A stretch of 64,000 nucleotides of DNA from Euphorbia lathyris (GCF_963576675.1 NC_088910.1:30258531-30322530); one strand, 5' to 3'. Shown: positions 1-12,530, numbered from the stretch's first letter. Numbers and translations are program-made. The notes: generated by a model not told the origin, from the sequence alone.

Positions 1-3000
1 TCTAGTGTAAAGCATAGCATACATAATCGAACCGATTGCGCTAGCGTACGGGATTACAACCATGCGCTTCTTATCATCTTCGGTTTTAGGACATTGATGA
101 TTGCTTAACTTTACTCCATGTACCATGGGTAAGTTACCTCGTTTCGATTCAAGCATGCTAAACCGCTTTAGCACCTTTTCAATGTATGTAGCCTGTGAAA
201 GACCAAGCAGTCTTCTTGATCTATCTCTGTAGATCTTTATACCAAGTATATAAGCTGCTTCACCAAGGTCTTTCATGGAGAAGTTACCTAATAACCATAC
301 TTTCACCGACTGTAGTAGAGCTATGTCATTTCCCATTAATAATATATCGTCCACATATAATATTAGAAATGTAACTGAGCTCCCACTTGCTTTCTTGTAA
401 ATGCAAGCTTCCTCGCAATTTTGTTCGAAACCAAATTGTTTTATGGTTTCGTCAAAACGCTTGTTCCAGCTTCTAGATGCTTGCTTGAGTCCATAAATGG
501 ATTTCTGAAGTTTACAAACCTTGTTTGCATCCTTTGATATGAAACCTTCAGGTTGCATCATATATACATCCTCAAGCAGGTTTCCGTTTAGGAAAGCTGT
601 TTTCACATCCATTTGCCAAATCTCGTAATCGTAGTGGGCGGCAATAGCGAGCATTATTCTGATTGATTTGGACATAGCCACAGGAGAGAAAGTTTCGTCA
701 TAAACAATTCCTTGTTTCTGACGATATCCTTTCGCTACTAACCTAGCTTTGTAGGTGCTAACATTTCCATCCATGTCAGTCTTCTTCTTGAAGATCCACC
801 TACACCCAATGGGTTTTATCCCTTCGGGTGGATCAACCAAAGTCCACACTTGGTTGGTGTACATGGAATCCATCTCAGGATCCATGGCCTCGAGCCATGC
901 TTTAGAATCTGGACTGGTAAGAGCCTCTTCGTAGTTTTTGGGTTCGTCGTCTAACACGGGAACCTCGTCATCATCTCCCACTAGAAAACCATATCTAACT
1001 GGGAGTTCACGAACTCTTTGTGATCTACGAGTAGGTGGCACTTGAGTCTCATCCAATGGGACTGTTTTGGGTTCCTCAACCATCTCTGTTGTTTCAGTCG
1101 GTGTTTCTTCTTCTTGAACTTCATCAAGTTCAATCATGCTTCCCTTTTCTGTTTCTTCGAGAAACTCTTTCTCCAAGAAGGTTGCGTGCTTGGATACTAT
1201 TACTTTCTGATCATCTGGATGATAGAAGTAATACCCTACAGTTTCCCTAGGATATCCAATGAAGAAACATTTATCAGATTTAGAATCTAGTTTGTCTGAC
1301 GCTACGCGTTTGACAAATGCTAAACAACCCCATACTCTCATGAATGAGAATGTGGGTTTCCTACCAACGAACAATTCATATGGTGTGGAACTAGCGGATT
1401 TAGTTGGTACTCGATTTAGGGTGAAGAGGGCAGTTTCTAAGGCATAGCCCTAGAATGTCTTTGGAAGTAATGTTATGCTCATCATGGATCGTACCATATC
1501 TATTAAGGTACGGTTCCTCCTCTCGGATACACCATTGTGTTGTGGTGTATAGGGAGGTGTCCATTGTGAGTATATCCCACATTCAGTTAGATAATTCAGA
1601 AAATCATATGAAAGATATTCGCCACCTCGATCGGATCGAAGTATCTTTACTTTCTTTCCTAATTGATTTTCTACTTCATTCTTGAAGCATTTGAATTTCT
1701 CAAAGGCTTCCGACTTGTGCTTCATCAAGTAGATATAACCATATCGGGTATGGTCGTCTATGACGCTTATGAAGTATCTGAATCCTCCTCTTGCTTGGAC
1801 CGATATAGGACCGCATACATCTGAATGTATTAATCCTAGAGTGTCTGATACACGCTCACCTTTATTGCTAAAGGGTGTCTTTGTCATTTTACCTTTTAAA
1901 CATGCTTCGCATGTTTCCAATGATTCAGAATCAATTGAATCTATAAGCCCATCTTGATGTAGCTTAAGCATGCGTCTTTTGTTTATATGGCCTAAACGAC
2001 AATGCCACAAGTAAGTCGAATTATCTAGCTTATGTCTTTTGGTATCAATTGTGAAAACAGAAATTTTTTCATCTAGCACATAAATCCCATTTTTTGATAT
2101 TCCTGAAAAATAGAAAATCTCATCTCTATAAAACTCGCAATGTTTGTCTTTTATTGAAGTATGAAACCCGTCGTCGATAAGACGGCTAATAGAAATAATG
2201 TTTCTGGACATTTCTGGAACATACAAACAGTTCCCTAATTCTATTACAAGCCCAGAGGGCAAACTTAAAGCATAATCTCCAACAACGAGGGCGGCAACTC
2301 TTGCTCCATTTCCTACTCGCAAGTTTATGCTTCCTTTCTTCAATTCCTTAGTCCGATTTAGTTCCTGCATATTTGTACAAATATGAGATCCACATCCGGT
2401 ATCAAGTACCCAAGATTCAGACTGTGAAATTGTATTTATTTCAATATAAAACATACCAGACATTGAAGCACCGTCTTTTCCCTTCTTAAGGGAGGCTAGG
2501 TACTCCTTGCAGTTCCTTCTCCAATGTACGTCTTTACCATAGAAGTGGCACTCTCCTTTGGGCTTCTTCACTTCCTTTCCCTTAGCTCTAGTGGGCATGG
2601 CCCTCTTGCCTTTCTTGGGATGTTTAGGATTGGGAAAATTCCCCTTCCTCTTCTTTGATCCCTCTATGACAAGAGCTGGTATTGCCTTGTCTTTCTTCAT
2701 ATTGGGCTCAACTGACTTGAGCATATTTGCAAGCTCTTCAAGAGAGGTTTGCAAGTCATTCATCTGGTAGTTCATGATGAACTGTGAATAACTCTCTGGG
2801 AGGGATTGAAGAATTAAGTCTATGCTTAGTTCGTTATCCATTGCGAATCTAATACTAGAAAGCTTCGTAATATAGCCAATCATCTTGACACAATGTGTCA
2901 TTACAGATGTGCCCTCTTGCATCCTGCAACGATATAGAAATTTTGATGTCACGTCCGGGTCTAAATTTCTAGAATTTATACCTTGATAGTAATATATATT

Positions 3001-3459
3001 ATAATTATTGGGTGTGTGAAGTTAAATCGGTGTTATGGGAAAAGTTTGGAGTTAATTTGATGGTTTTAGGTTCACGCCCGATGCCGATTGAGGTCGTCTA
3101 GGGTCGGGTGTGACATTTGATATCTGGTAGCGTTCGCACCTAGTTTGTTTCCTAAAAAACTCCTTTAGGTGCATGATGATGGAATAGGCATCCATTTCCT
3201 CATGTTGCCTTTGCAATTTCGGTGTCATCTATGCAAGTATGATGCATCCTGCATGATCGTCATCAGCTTTGTGCTTCTGGTAAGCATCAATCTCTTCGAT
3301 GGGAGCATCATCAGCTGGGATAGGGGGTATCGATGTATCAAGTACATACCCTATCTTATCGAACTTCAAAACGATTTTGAGGTTACGAAACCAGTCGGTG
3401 AAGTTTGAACCGTTCAACTTGTTATCGGTAAGAATATTTTGCAGATTGGTTTTAGTCAT
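1..3459 (-). pseudogene. copia gag-pol polyprotein (disrupted, partial)
   Basis: Gag starts at the ATG at 3459-3457 and matches the N-terminus of copia Gag. Going leftwards, a zinc knuckle (CHFYGKDVHW, imperfect), the protease motif LDTG (near 2415), the HHCC integrase finger and integrase core (near 2000-1500), and the RT (from about 960 to base 1, including YVDDIL near 350) are all recognisable. Breaks are a TAG at 3229-3231 inside gag, an insertion at 2947-3115, and a TAG at 1450-1452 where the family has Trp in the integrase. After that stop the same frame stays open to the window edge. The element would have encoded one polyprotein cut by its own protease. Confidence 0.9.
2947..3115. mobile_element. 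Small solo-LTR-like insertion in copia gag
   Basis: A 169-bp segment starts TGTCAC, ends GTGACA and is flanked by the perfect 5-bp direct repeat TTTGA (2942-2946 and 3116-3120). Removing it with one repeat copy rejoins the gag reading frame. The TG...CA ends with a 5-bp duplication are the signature of an LTR retrotransposon, so this is best read as a solo LTR left by recombination. It is very short for an LTR, and a TRIM-type LTR is the likeliest source. No coding capacity is seen. Confidence 0.75.
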
Positions 3460-4673
3460 GATTTTAGGAGTGTTTTAATTTAACCTGAGAGTGAGAAAGA
3501 GCAAACGTATGTTATTCATTTGCTTTTAATTCATTTTAAATTGCTCCCACTATTTTGCCAAATTAATAGCCCTCCATATTAATTCGAAGAATTTCATAAA
3601 TCCTTTAGTGAGCTAGGATCCTAACTCCTGAGATTTCACCTTGAGTTTGCTCAACAAGCTAGTCTCATTTGTTAGGTAGATTCATGTAATCAATCACATC
3701 TTTAATGTGATTCCTAGGTTATTGGGTTACTAACCACATTAGTAACTAATATGCTATTCATATTAATCCCAACCATATTGCCCATTAGTTTATGATAACA
3801 TGAGTTTGCTCATCCAATTATCATAATCTAATTTAAGTATTACCCCATATTCATGAAAGAACGATTTTCGATAATTCAGGTGTTACCATAAGACCTCGAG
3901 CTTGAGTTTGCTCAACAACCCAAAGGCCCCCAGTACTGCCGGCTGAATTATAATACTAGGGAGGGGCAACCGATTTTAATAACTTGCTTATTTACTTAAC
4001 TTTTAATTAGTGAGGGATTTTTATTTCAAGTCTCATAATCTAACTTAGTCTTGATTTGCTTTAGCATACATCAGACACATACATTGGTGTTATGGACATA
4101 TTATCTAAATTATTCCGTCGAGCCAGAGACGGAATAAAAGGCCAAACCTAGGGAAATACTAACTATTACATATTTCTCTTTAGGTCCTCCGTCTTCTCCA
4201 TGGCGCCTCGAAATTACATATTAATTTCTATACTACTAAAGAAAACTTCAATTAACTTGAAGGGAATTAGATGAGAGGAGAAATTACAATAGATAATAGA
4301 AAGGCAGGACTCGCAGCCCTATTTCAAAAATACCAAAAAACTAAATAGTGGGTCCAAATATGTCCATAACTCCAAACATGCATAGGCTCAATTAAATAAA
4401 TTTAATTGGTTGATTACATAAAATACTTATGTAATATTTAGGTTAATCACATTAACTCATCAAATTAACTTTCATCCAATTTTAATTCTAACAGTTTCGT
4501 ATCTTCTATATTAACCTTTTAGATTAATACAACTATACAAAACTTTATTTATGCATGTCCCAATTATTTTGATTTCAATTCATTTAATAATTTTGATTTA
4601 CAAATAGGTAAAACAAACTTTTAAATAAGTTCATTCATTCGATAATCAAAACAGAAAACTATTAATTTCTGAA

Positions 4674-4728
<55 letters not shown>

Positions 4729-5257
4729 AAACTATTTTAAAATGATTTTAAAATACGTGGGTTTCGGGACGGGCCCGAGGACGCGGCTGCTGCGTGGTTG
4801 CTGCGTGGCGGCGGCGGCCAGCCGCTGCGCGGTTGCTGTCGCGAGGCAGCAACCGCAGGACAACGGCCGGGTTACGCCGTGAGGCGCAACCCGAGCTGTT
4901 GTCCATTTATTTTATTTTTTTAAATAATTATAATATGTATATCAGTTTTAGAACGGTTTTAAAACGATTTTCAGAAAATAAGAAAACCTATTATAGATTT
5001 TCCGTTTTATCTTTAGAATTAATAAAACTAACTTTTATCAATCTAACTATAAAACTAATAGATTTTGTTATAATGATTATCAACCAAAATAATTAGGAAC
5101 ATACACATAATCTATTTTAATTAATAATTAATTAAAATTTATTTATCTTTAGAACTAATTAATCAAAACAGTTTTGTTAATTAACCTAACTATAAATATT
5201 TATTCAATCTGATTGAAAAACCTTTTAATTTTCATATATGAAATAACGGATTTAACG
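3460..5257 (-). other. Untranslated leader of the copia element
   Basis: About 1.8 kb lies between the primer-binding site and the gag start, with no supportable gene. It is AT-rich and contains several scattered copies of a GAGTTTGCTCAAC-like motif (near 3647, 3801 and 3903) and a CA/TA microsatellite. Long leaders are seen in some plant copia lineages. Short open frames here look random. Confidence 0.6.
4675..4727. repeat. (CA)n(TA)n microsatellite
   Basis: About eight CA units run directly into about 18 TA units. It lies in the untranslated leader of the copia element. Confidence 0.95.
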
Positions 5258-5260
5258 CAG

Positions 5261-5272
5261 GCTCTGATACCA
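5261..5272 (-). other. Primer-binding site (initiator tRNA-Met)
   Basis: Read on the minus strand this is TGGTATCAGAGC, the standard plant copia PBS complementary to the 3' end of initiator tRNA-Met. It sits one base after the LTR end, as expected for minus-strand DNA priming. Confidence 0.92.
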
Positions 5273-5273
5273 C

Positions 5274-7104
5274 TGATGGAAAATAGGCTAACGTATGGCA
5301 GCGGAAATATAAAAAATTTAACCTTTTTCCATTAACCCAAGATCCGTTAATCGTTATTTCATATAAAGAGGGATATAAGGAAATACCTTTTGAAGTTCTA
5401 TCTACCGTTGCAATCGAAGTGCACACAACTCTTACTCCGAGTTCCCGAGCACACGACAAAAACACAATCCAAAATCAAGTTAGATATCAACCGTGTAAAA
5501 GCAATCAAGAATAGATTGCCTCTAATAAATCAACACAAGATCAAGGAATAAGAGAAAGAGATGAAAATCAATTGAATCGGGAGGAAGCGGTGAATGATCT
5601 CGTCCTCAACTATGGGGGTCGAAATTCTCTTTCTACGGCAGACTAGGGTTGGCCGAAATTTACATATAGAGGGGGTATATATACTCTCTTGTATCTAAAC
5701 CCTAGTTAGATAGAATTAGGTTACTGAATAAAAATTTAATTCGGAATATAATTCTTATTTATTATCTATAATTATATCTAAATATAAAGATAATAATAAT
5801 AACCTTTTAGGATAATAATAGGAGCAATTTAATCTCATTAAACCTCCTAACTTATTTATCCTTTAATTAATTTAATTCACAATCATAATCTAATTATGAT
5901 TGCTTAAAATCAAATTAATTTCTTTATGTAAATTATACATAAAAATCGCCCCCCTCTATATACTGGGCCTTAGTGGACTCAGTTGAGCTTCCAACAATTA
6001 ATTAACATTTTTTTCTCTTTTGGGCTCCAAGTCTTATGTGTGACCCATTAGGTTCTTATTGCTTCTAGCCGTATGCAACTATTAAATTAATTTTCTCAGA
6101 ATTATATTTAATCTTTGCATAACGGAATGAGTACGTGAAATGTGATTAGCAAATCCGAAACATTCCCCTAGAGCTATAAGAAGACAGGTTGATTCTGTCG
6201 TTGACCTTTTCGTATTAGTTACAGTATAATTCGATCCTTTATCAACTACATCCTTGAACTGAATCTTATGACTATGGATAATGTCAAGTCACATATAGCG
6301 ATACGTTCGTTTTACTTGTACAGGCCGAGTTAACTCCAATTAGATAGGTTAAATGAAATCTGCATTTCAAGTCTTAAGCTATCACCTTGCAAGGATTTAG
6401 AGTCAAGTCTTCCACAAGCGATCCTTGGACTTATCTCCCATTTATCGGGAGTGACAAATGCTCAATCCAATGTATAATTATCCTGCAATTACTTCCTGTG
6501 ATACCCAACGTCTGTCGTTCACACCCCAGAGTCATCTCTGTTATGGATCGTGTTACAACAAGATCAAAGCATCACATTCCATAATCCAGAATCACCAATT
6601 AACATTCCTTTGAGTCTGAGGATTACTTATACCTATTAATACCAATGAGATGAACATGTGACAAGGATGAATCTACCCATCCTATTATCTCAAGTCGGGT
6701 CCCCAATCCTAATGAACTCCCTTTCATTGGATCCACGTAACTGTCCAGATATCTGCATATCTGAAGCTTGTGAGATCAGCTTTCTGTCTCGACAGAAGAC
6801 ATTGTTACATGCAAGTCTCAGCAGTGATATGTCAATCCTAAACATATTACTTGACTTGGGGTGGTTTTAAGTTTGTTAGTTTATTATAAAGTTTCGTCTC
6901 ACTTCATGCTTGTATGAACACTTTATAATCACTTTAAACAAACTTAGGGATTTCCTTTTATTAGACTTTATTTAGTTCTTAAAATAGGTTGCCTTTATAT
7001 AGTTATGAAACCATATCTCATTAAAACAAATGATATAAAGAACACTTCATTTACATTAAGTTTATATCCTAGAACAATTGTCTATAGGACACTAAACCCC
7101 AACA
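5274..7104 (-). repeat. 5' LTR of the copia element (1.83 kb)
   Basis: On the minus strand the segment begins TGTTGGGGTTTAGTG at 7104 and ends CCATCA at 5274, next to the primer-binding site, so it has TG...CA ends. It contains no gene. A TATA-like run lies near 5675-5690. The second LTR is outside the window, so the boundaries rest on the terminal motifs and the PBS and not on a paired repeat. Confidence 0.8.
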
Positions 7105-8200
7105 TATATGAATAATCCTTCTACCTTACATATGGTTGTTGTAATGTGTTGCTCCCTTGTAATGTGAGAATTAGTTCATAGGGGGGTTAATGGAACTATG
7201 AGAGTTCAATAGCAGTTTTATCCTGGTTTGGCCTCCTGCCTACATCCAGTCCCCGGAATTCCTCTTTTGAGCTTTAATCCACTACTGAGCTTTTTTTGGT
7301 AGAGCACAAACCCTTACAACATAAATTGAGATATTACAAAGTACCTTCCTCTCTAACCTACACTCAACTATCTAACTCTTTGTTTGCTAAATACCGAACA
7401 AACAGCAGAGCTTCTGAACTATTCTAAAGAATTGATAATTTTGTTCTCAAGAAGACCACTATGAAAGATCTAAGAAATTTGTTACACAGATAAATAAGAC
7501 GTTTGTGTAAATGCTTTTGCTTGATTTTCTTTGCTTTAGAACTTCAGGAATGAATCTCTCAGAATTTCAGCATTGAAGAGCCAGCTCCAAAGTTGCAAAT
7601 GATGGGGCTTTTATAGTTGACACTTTAATATAGGGGTCATTTCGAATTTCAAAATAACCGTTGGAAGGAAACGCTCTTCTGTCGCTTTCACTCTCAAAGG
7701 CCAGTGTCAACAGCCAATGGTCTTTTATCTCTTTATCGTTGATTTGTCTGTTGCACTGTGCTTCAGAACTTGGTTGGAAGCAGACTGATTGTCTAACCAA
7801 ATCAGGCAAAATTCTCAGGTTGACCAGGGGACAAGCCGTCTGGAGCTTCTGAATCTTTCCTTATTTGGTGAGGCTTTGTCAGTGCGCATGGTCAACTCTT
7901 GATCTTGTCTAATGAGCCTTGATCTCTGTCTTTGTTTGTCTTATCTTTGAGACAGCTAAGCTTGCTTCTGGATCCTTCTAGTTGTTGGGCTGCAGCTTGA
8001 TCCAATAGCCTTTGGCTTATGGGCTTTGATTTAAGGCTTAAGGCCTTTTCTCATTTCTTTGAACTTATAATTAAATTCATCAACACACTTCAACAAACAC
8101 ATTAGTATAAATAAATCAACATTTAAATTTAATGTGTTATTAATTATGGAGATATTAAATTCAATTAATATTTTTGTCATAATCAAAATTAATATGGAAA
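7105..8200. other. Gene-less stretch, possibly LTR-derived
   Basis: About 1.1 kb without a supportable gene. The segment 7560-8090 has a promoter/leader-like composition (short GC-richer runs, a stretch reading as AACCGTTGG) reminiscent of retroelement LTR or leader sequence. I could not find a second copy or clean ends, so it is left unassigned. Confidence 0.35.
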
Positions 8201-8790
8201 TTGTGTTTCAACACAATGCATGTAGTACGATATTTGAAGGGATCTATTTACACTAGATTGTTTTATAGTTCAAATGGAGATTTGACACACATAGAAGCTT
8301 ACTGTGACTCAGATTGGAGGAAGTGCAGGGTCGCTAGAAGATCTATGATTGGCTACTGTGTTTTGATAAGGACAAATTTGATCTCATGGAAGTCTAAGAA
8401 GCAGGGTACAGTGAGTAAAAGCTCTACAGAAGCAGAATACAGGGCCATGTCAACCATATCCTATGAGTTAAAGTGGTTGTCATACTTACTACAAGAGTTT
8501 CAATATCACCACAGCTGTCAATACCTTTGTTTTGTGATAATCAAGCAGCAATACACATTGCAGCTAATCTTGTATTGTATGAACAAATGAAACATATGGA
8601 GATAGACAGTCACATCGTTAGACAACATATGGAATCGGGATTCATTAATACTCCTTACATATGTTCTTCACAACAGTTAGCAGATTTGTTAACCAAACCC
8701 TTAACGGGTGCTCAAATGACTTATGCTCTACACATGATGCAGCTGTATAGATATGCAATTTCTGACAGTGCAAGCACTAATGGTAAATAA
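8201..8790 (+). pseudogene. copia RNase H region, 5'-truncated and frameshifted
   Basis: This is the C-terminal part of a Ty1/copia polyprotein: the end of RT and the RNase H domain, with motifs SWKSKKQ, SSTEAEYRA and then DNQAAIHIAAN, and ending with ADLLTKPL. The first part is read from 8201. A one-base loss near 8504 moves the reading frame, and the rest continues in another frame to 8790. Nothing of gag, integrase or the main RT is present upstream, so only a 3' remnant remains. It is followed by a purine tract and its LTR. Confidence 0.88.
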
Positions 8791-8835
8791 CTGAATTCAA
8801 GTTGAAACTTAAGGCATTTCAACTTGAGGAGGGAC

Positions 8836-8991
8836 TGTTGGAATATGTATGAAAGATTGAGGGTATAATAGTAATTGTGTAAGGGCCAGTTAGGCACATA
8901 TTGTTAGTCATCATTTCCTAGAATCTATATAAGCATGTCTTCTCTTTTTATTAAACATCAATCATTACTTCCATGTTGAATCTCAGTTACA
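8836..8991 (+). repeat. 3' LTR of the truncated copia
   Basis: A 156-bp segment begins TGTTGGAATATG right after a purine-rich tract (GAGGAGGGAC) and ends GTTACA. It contains CTATATAAG as a probable TATA box. TG...CA ends and position just after the RNase H region fit a short copia LTR. The partner LTR is not present. Confidence 0.75.
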
Positions 8992-9016
8992 ATAGTTTTA
9001 ATATATTATAAGATAT

Positions 9017-9170
9017 TTTGTTAGATATTTTTTCGAGTTTGAGACTCGTCAAACACCCTGTAGCTGAATCATCTTCTAATTAGAGTTTCCTGTGTATGTT
9101 AGGACTCGAACTCGAGATTTCTAGTTTAAGTGACTCGATGCCCATAACCACTCAAACCAATTTTAATTGG
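9017..9170 (-). mobile_element. tRNA-derived SINE
   Basis: A 154-bp element is flanked by a perfect 11-bp direct repeat TTATAAGATAT (9006-9016 and 9171-9181). On the minus strand the right end carries a box-A-like GGTTTGAGTGGTTATGGG and, about 30 bases on, a box-B-like GAGTTCGAGTCC. These are the two halves of an RNA polymerase III promoter of a tRNA-like head. The rest is a short body without coding capacity. The long target duplication fits LINE-driven retroposition. Confidence 0.8.
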
Positions 9171-9226
9171 TTATAAGATATATTTTTTGTTTCAAATTAA
9201 AATACAGTATTTGAAATGTTCAAGAA

Positions 9227-11355
9227 TAATTGTTAAAGAATATGGCTTTTCAACCGACTACACCCACCCAAATGTAGTTCATGTGATATTCGTGATATGA
9301 AAACACATCAAAGTTAACACTTATAATATCCAACTGCAATAAATTTGCTTTTGCTAACGAAAATCCTTATTATATTAATAACTGTAACTGTAATTATATA
9401 TATATAGTATTTGAAATTGAATGTTAAATAATTAAGGAGGTGAAGTGAAATGCGCAATACTTACTCAAACTTTTAGTAATTTTTCCTTTTTCTTTTTTAA
9501 ATTTTTGATATAGTACAAATTCATTTCAAATCATAAAAAGAAATACTTTTAAGCAAGATTTAAACTAAGCTGGAAAATACATTATATAAGGAAATAAAAT
9601 AATTCTACAAAAGGGAAATGGTCATGAAGACTATAATAACATGATGAGGTTATCATTTTGGGATTTGTTCAGCAAGGTTCTGGCTAGATGTTCTGAAGAG
9701 TTATATTGAAGGTTCAAATATGGATAGACGAGTTTCATATTTGAATCCAAAACATGCGGTTATGAATCAATATAGGACCGTTTCAATCTTCTCAATGGCC
9801 AAAAGCCTGGAATTCGAATAACCGACAGTATTAATAGCTGAAGGATAAAAGCTCACATGACATATGCATAGAGAATGCTAGTGTGAATGCAATAAAGAAA
9901 GGTAAAACACGCAGATAACTCCTATTGGGATAATTGTTAAAGAATATGGTTTTTCAACCGACTACACCCACCTGAATGTAGTTCATGTGCATGTGATATT
10001 CGTGATATGAAAACACATTAAAGTTAACTCTTACAATATCCAACTGCAATAAATTTGCTTTTGCTAACGAAAATCCTTATTATATGAATAACTGTAATTG
10101 CAACTATAATTATATACATAGTATTTGGAATTGAATGTTAAAATAATTAAGGAGGTGAAGTGAAATGCGCAATACTTGCTCAAACTTTTAGTAATTTTTC
10201 CTTTTTCTTTTTTATATTTTGTATACAGTACAAATTCATTTCAAATCATAAAAATAAATACTTTTAAGTAAGATTTGAATTAAGCTAGAAAATACATTAT
10301 ATAAGAAAATGAAATAATTCTACAAAAGGAAAATGGTTATGAAGACTATAATAACATGATGAGGTTATCATTTTGGGATTTGTTTAGCAGGGTTCTGATT
10401 AGATGTTCTGAAGAGTTTTATAGAAGGTTCAAATGTGGATAGACGAGTTTCATATTCGAATCCAAAACATGCAGTTATGAATCAATATAAGACCGTTTCA
10501 ATCTTTTCAATGGCCAAAAGCCTGAAATTCGAATAACTGACAATAGTAATAGCTGAAGGATAAAAGCTCACTTGACATATGTATAGAGAATGTTAGTGTG
10601 AATGCAATAAAGAAAGGTAAAACATGCAGATGACTCCTATTGGGATAATTGTTAAAGAATATGGCTTTTCAACCGACTTCGTCCACCTGAAAGTAGTTCA
10701 TGTGCATGTGATATTCGTGATATGAAAACACATTAAAGTTAACTCTTACAATGTCCAACTGCAATAAATTTGCTTTTGCTAATGAAAATCCTTATTATAT
10801 TAATAACTGTAACTGTAACTATAATTTTATATATATAGTATTTGAAATTGAATGTTAAAATAATTAAGGAGGTGAAGTGAAATGCGCAATTCTTACTCAA
10901 ACTTTTAATAATTTTTCGTTTTTCTTTTTTAAATTTTTGATACAGTACAAATTCATTTCAAATCATAAAAAGAAATACTTTTAAGCAAGATTTGAACTAA
11001 GCTGGAAAATACATTATATAAGGAAATAATTCTATAAATGGGAAATGATTTTGAAGACTATAATGACATGAGGGTATCATTTTGGGATTTGTTCAGTAGG
11101 GTTCTGGCCAGATGTTCTAAAGAGTTTAATAGAAGGTTCTAATGTGGATAGATGAGTTTCATATTCGAATCCAAAACATGCGGTTATGAATCAATATAGG
11201 ACCATTGCAATCTTCTCAATGGCCAAAAGCCTGAAATTCGAATAACCGACAGTATTAATAGCTGAAGGATAAAAGCTCACATGACATATGCATAGAGAAT
11301 GCTAGTGTGAATGCAATAAAGAAAGGTAAAACAGATAGATGACTCCTATTGGGAT
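9227..11355. repeat. Three tandem ~0.71-kb repeat units
   Basis: Units start with TAATTGTTAAAGAATATGG at 9227, 9931 and 10646 (spacings 704 and 715), and the third ends near 11355. The copies are highly similar over their full length, differing by scattered substitutions and small indels. No open frame is shared by all units. The last unit runs directly into sequence with a TATA-like motif. The array could be a locally amplified LTR U3 segment or a non-coding duplication from unequal exchange. Confidence 0.92.
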
Positions 11356-11600
11356 AACATGACCTCCCAACACCTCAAAGTCCTAATAGAGTCACAATAA
11401 CATATAAATAGAGAGTTTAAGGAATCTTTCATGATGTTCAATATCTTAGTCTCCATTACTTTTCACTATTCTCGAGAGTGATATTGATATAAGCATCGAA
11501 GTACTTACACTCGCCAGTCGACACCTCCTTTACGTTAGTTATTCATATATTAAGGATAGATTTGCATTTTTTCAAAAATGTTGCATTTAAATTTTGTTTT
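11356..11600 (+). promoter_or_regulatory. LTR-like promoter region after the tandem array
   Basis: ATATAAATAGAGAG at about 11401-11414 resembles a plant TATA box. It is followed by sequence near 11455-11525 that resembles the R-U5 part of plant retrotransposon LTRs (AGAGTGATATTGATATAAGC). No gene or internal retroelement domain follows before 11741. This assignment is inferred from composition and motif order only. Confidence 0.4.
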
Positions 11601-11740
11601 TATCCCTTCCTTCCAAAAATGAAAAGGGCTCAAATAATTTTAAACCCCTGTTAATTTATATCTCTATTTATTAATTACTTATTATTATTATTTTTTATTT
11701 TTTGGTAAGAAGGGAAGAAAAAAAACAAACAAACAAAAAC

Positions 11741-12530
11741 CTAACCCGGGATCAGTCTAGGAAGACTGACCCCAATCCTATCCTCAAGAAGAGAAGGTAA
11801 CAGAAAAGAAGGAGGAACGGAAAGGGTAGAAACACCTAACATCCCCCCATGCCCAGCAGCTGCCAAGCGATCCGCCACGCGGTTTTGCTCCCTATAAATA
11901 TGGGAGAAGGTAAGAGAATCGAAGGCAGGACGAAGCCTCAAGATGGCTTTAATGAGATTCTGACTCTTAAGACAAACAGCCTGTCTATCCGAAATCCTGT
12001 TGATAGCCTCCAAATTGTCAGACTCCACCGAAAGTCTTTTAACACCCATGCGAATGGCGAGTTTAATGCCAGACAAGATCCCCCAGAGCTCTGCAGTAAA
12101 GGAGGAGCCCGTACCTAAGTTATGGGTAAACCCAGCCAGCCAGGCGCCACCAGCATCCCGAAGAACTCCACCAGCAGCAATTCTGCCATTACTAAGGCAG
12201 GAGCCATCCGTATTCAACTTGACAACCCCTTCCCTGGGCTTCCTCCAACCAACTAACTGGACCTCTTTAACCGGGGAGGGGTGAACCAGGGGCTCTCCTT
12301 CAAAACTCTTTGTAATAACAGAGAGTTTTTTCGAGAAGTAAAACCGGAGGTCAAGAATAAAGACAGTCTTCTCAGCAAATAACTCTTCATTCCTCCATTT
12401 CCACATTTGGTGACAAATAATAGCGAAGAGAATAGCCCCGTGCTCCATACTGGCCAACAAATTCCCATTAACGCCTTCAGAGAACCAGTCAATATCAGAG
12501 AACCCCATAAAGGAAGGAAGGATGTGGTGA
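11741..12530 (-). pseudogene. LINE 3' fragment with RNase H domain
   Basis: An open frame from 12508 to 11741 (255 aa) ends in a plant LINE-type RNase H domain (RVT_3). The catalytic residues are visible: Asp in LNTDGS, Glu in TAELWG, Asp in VESDN and Asp in NRVAD. The N-terminal 80 residues match the linker after the zinc-finger region of L1-type ORF2. No reverse transcriptase lies upstream, so this is a 5'-truncated L1 copy. An A-rich tail follows the stop codon on the minus strand (plus 11670-11740). I found no clear target duplication. Confidence 0.85.

Larger units (their letters stand above)
1..7104 (-). mobile_element. Ty1/copia retrotransposon, left end beyond window
   Basis: Minus-strand copia element of the TNT1-94 type. 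From right to left it shows a 5' LTR (5274-7104), a primer-binding site complementary to initiator tRNA-Met (5261-5272), a 1.8-kb leader, gag, protease, integrase and reverse transcriptase. The reading frame is still open at base 1, so RNase H, the PPT and the 3' LTR lie outside the window. The order gag-PR-INT-RT defines Ty1/copia. The element is dead as it stands, with two nonsense codons and a 169-bp insertion in the coding region. The outer target duplication cannot be tested because one end is missing. Confidence 0.93.

Noticed and set aside
4794..5096. Arg/Ala-rich 100-codon frame in the copia leader
   Set aside because: It spans a short GC-rich patch and then AT-rich sequence, with no family resemblance and no conserved context.
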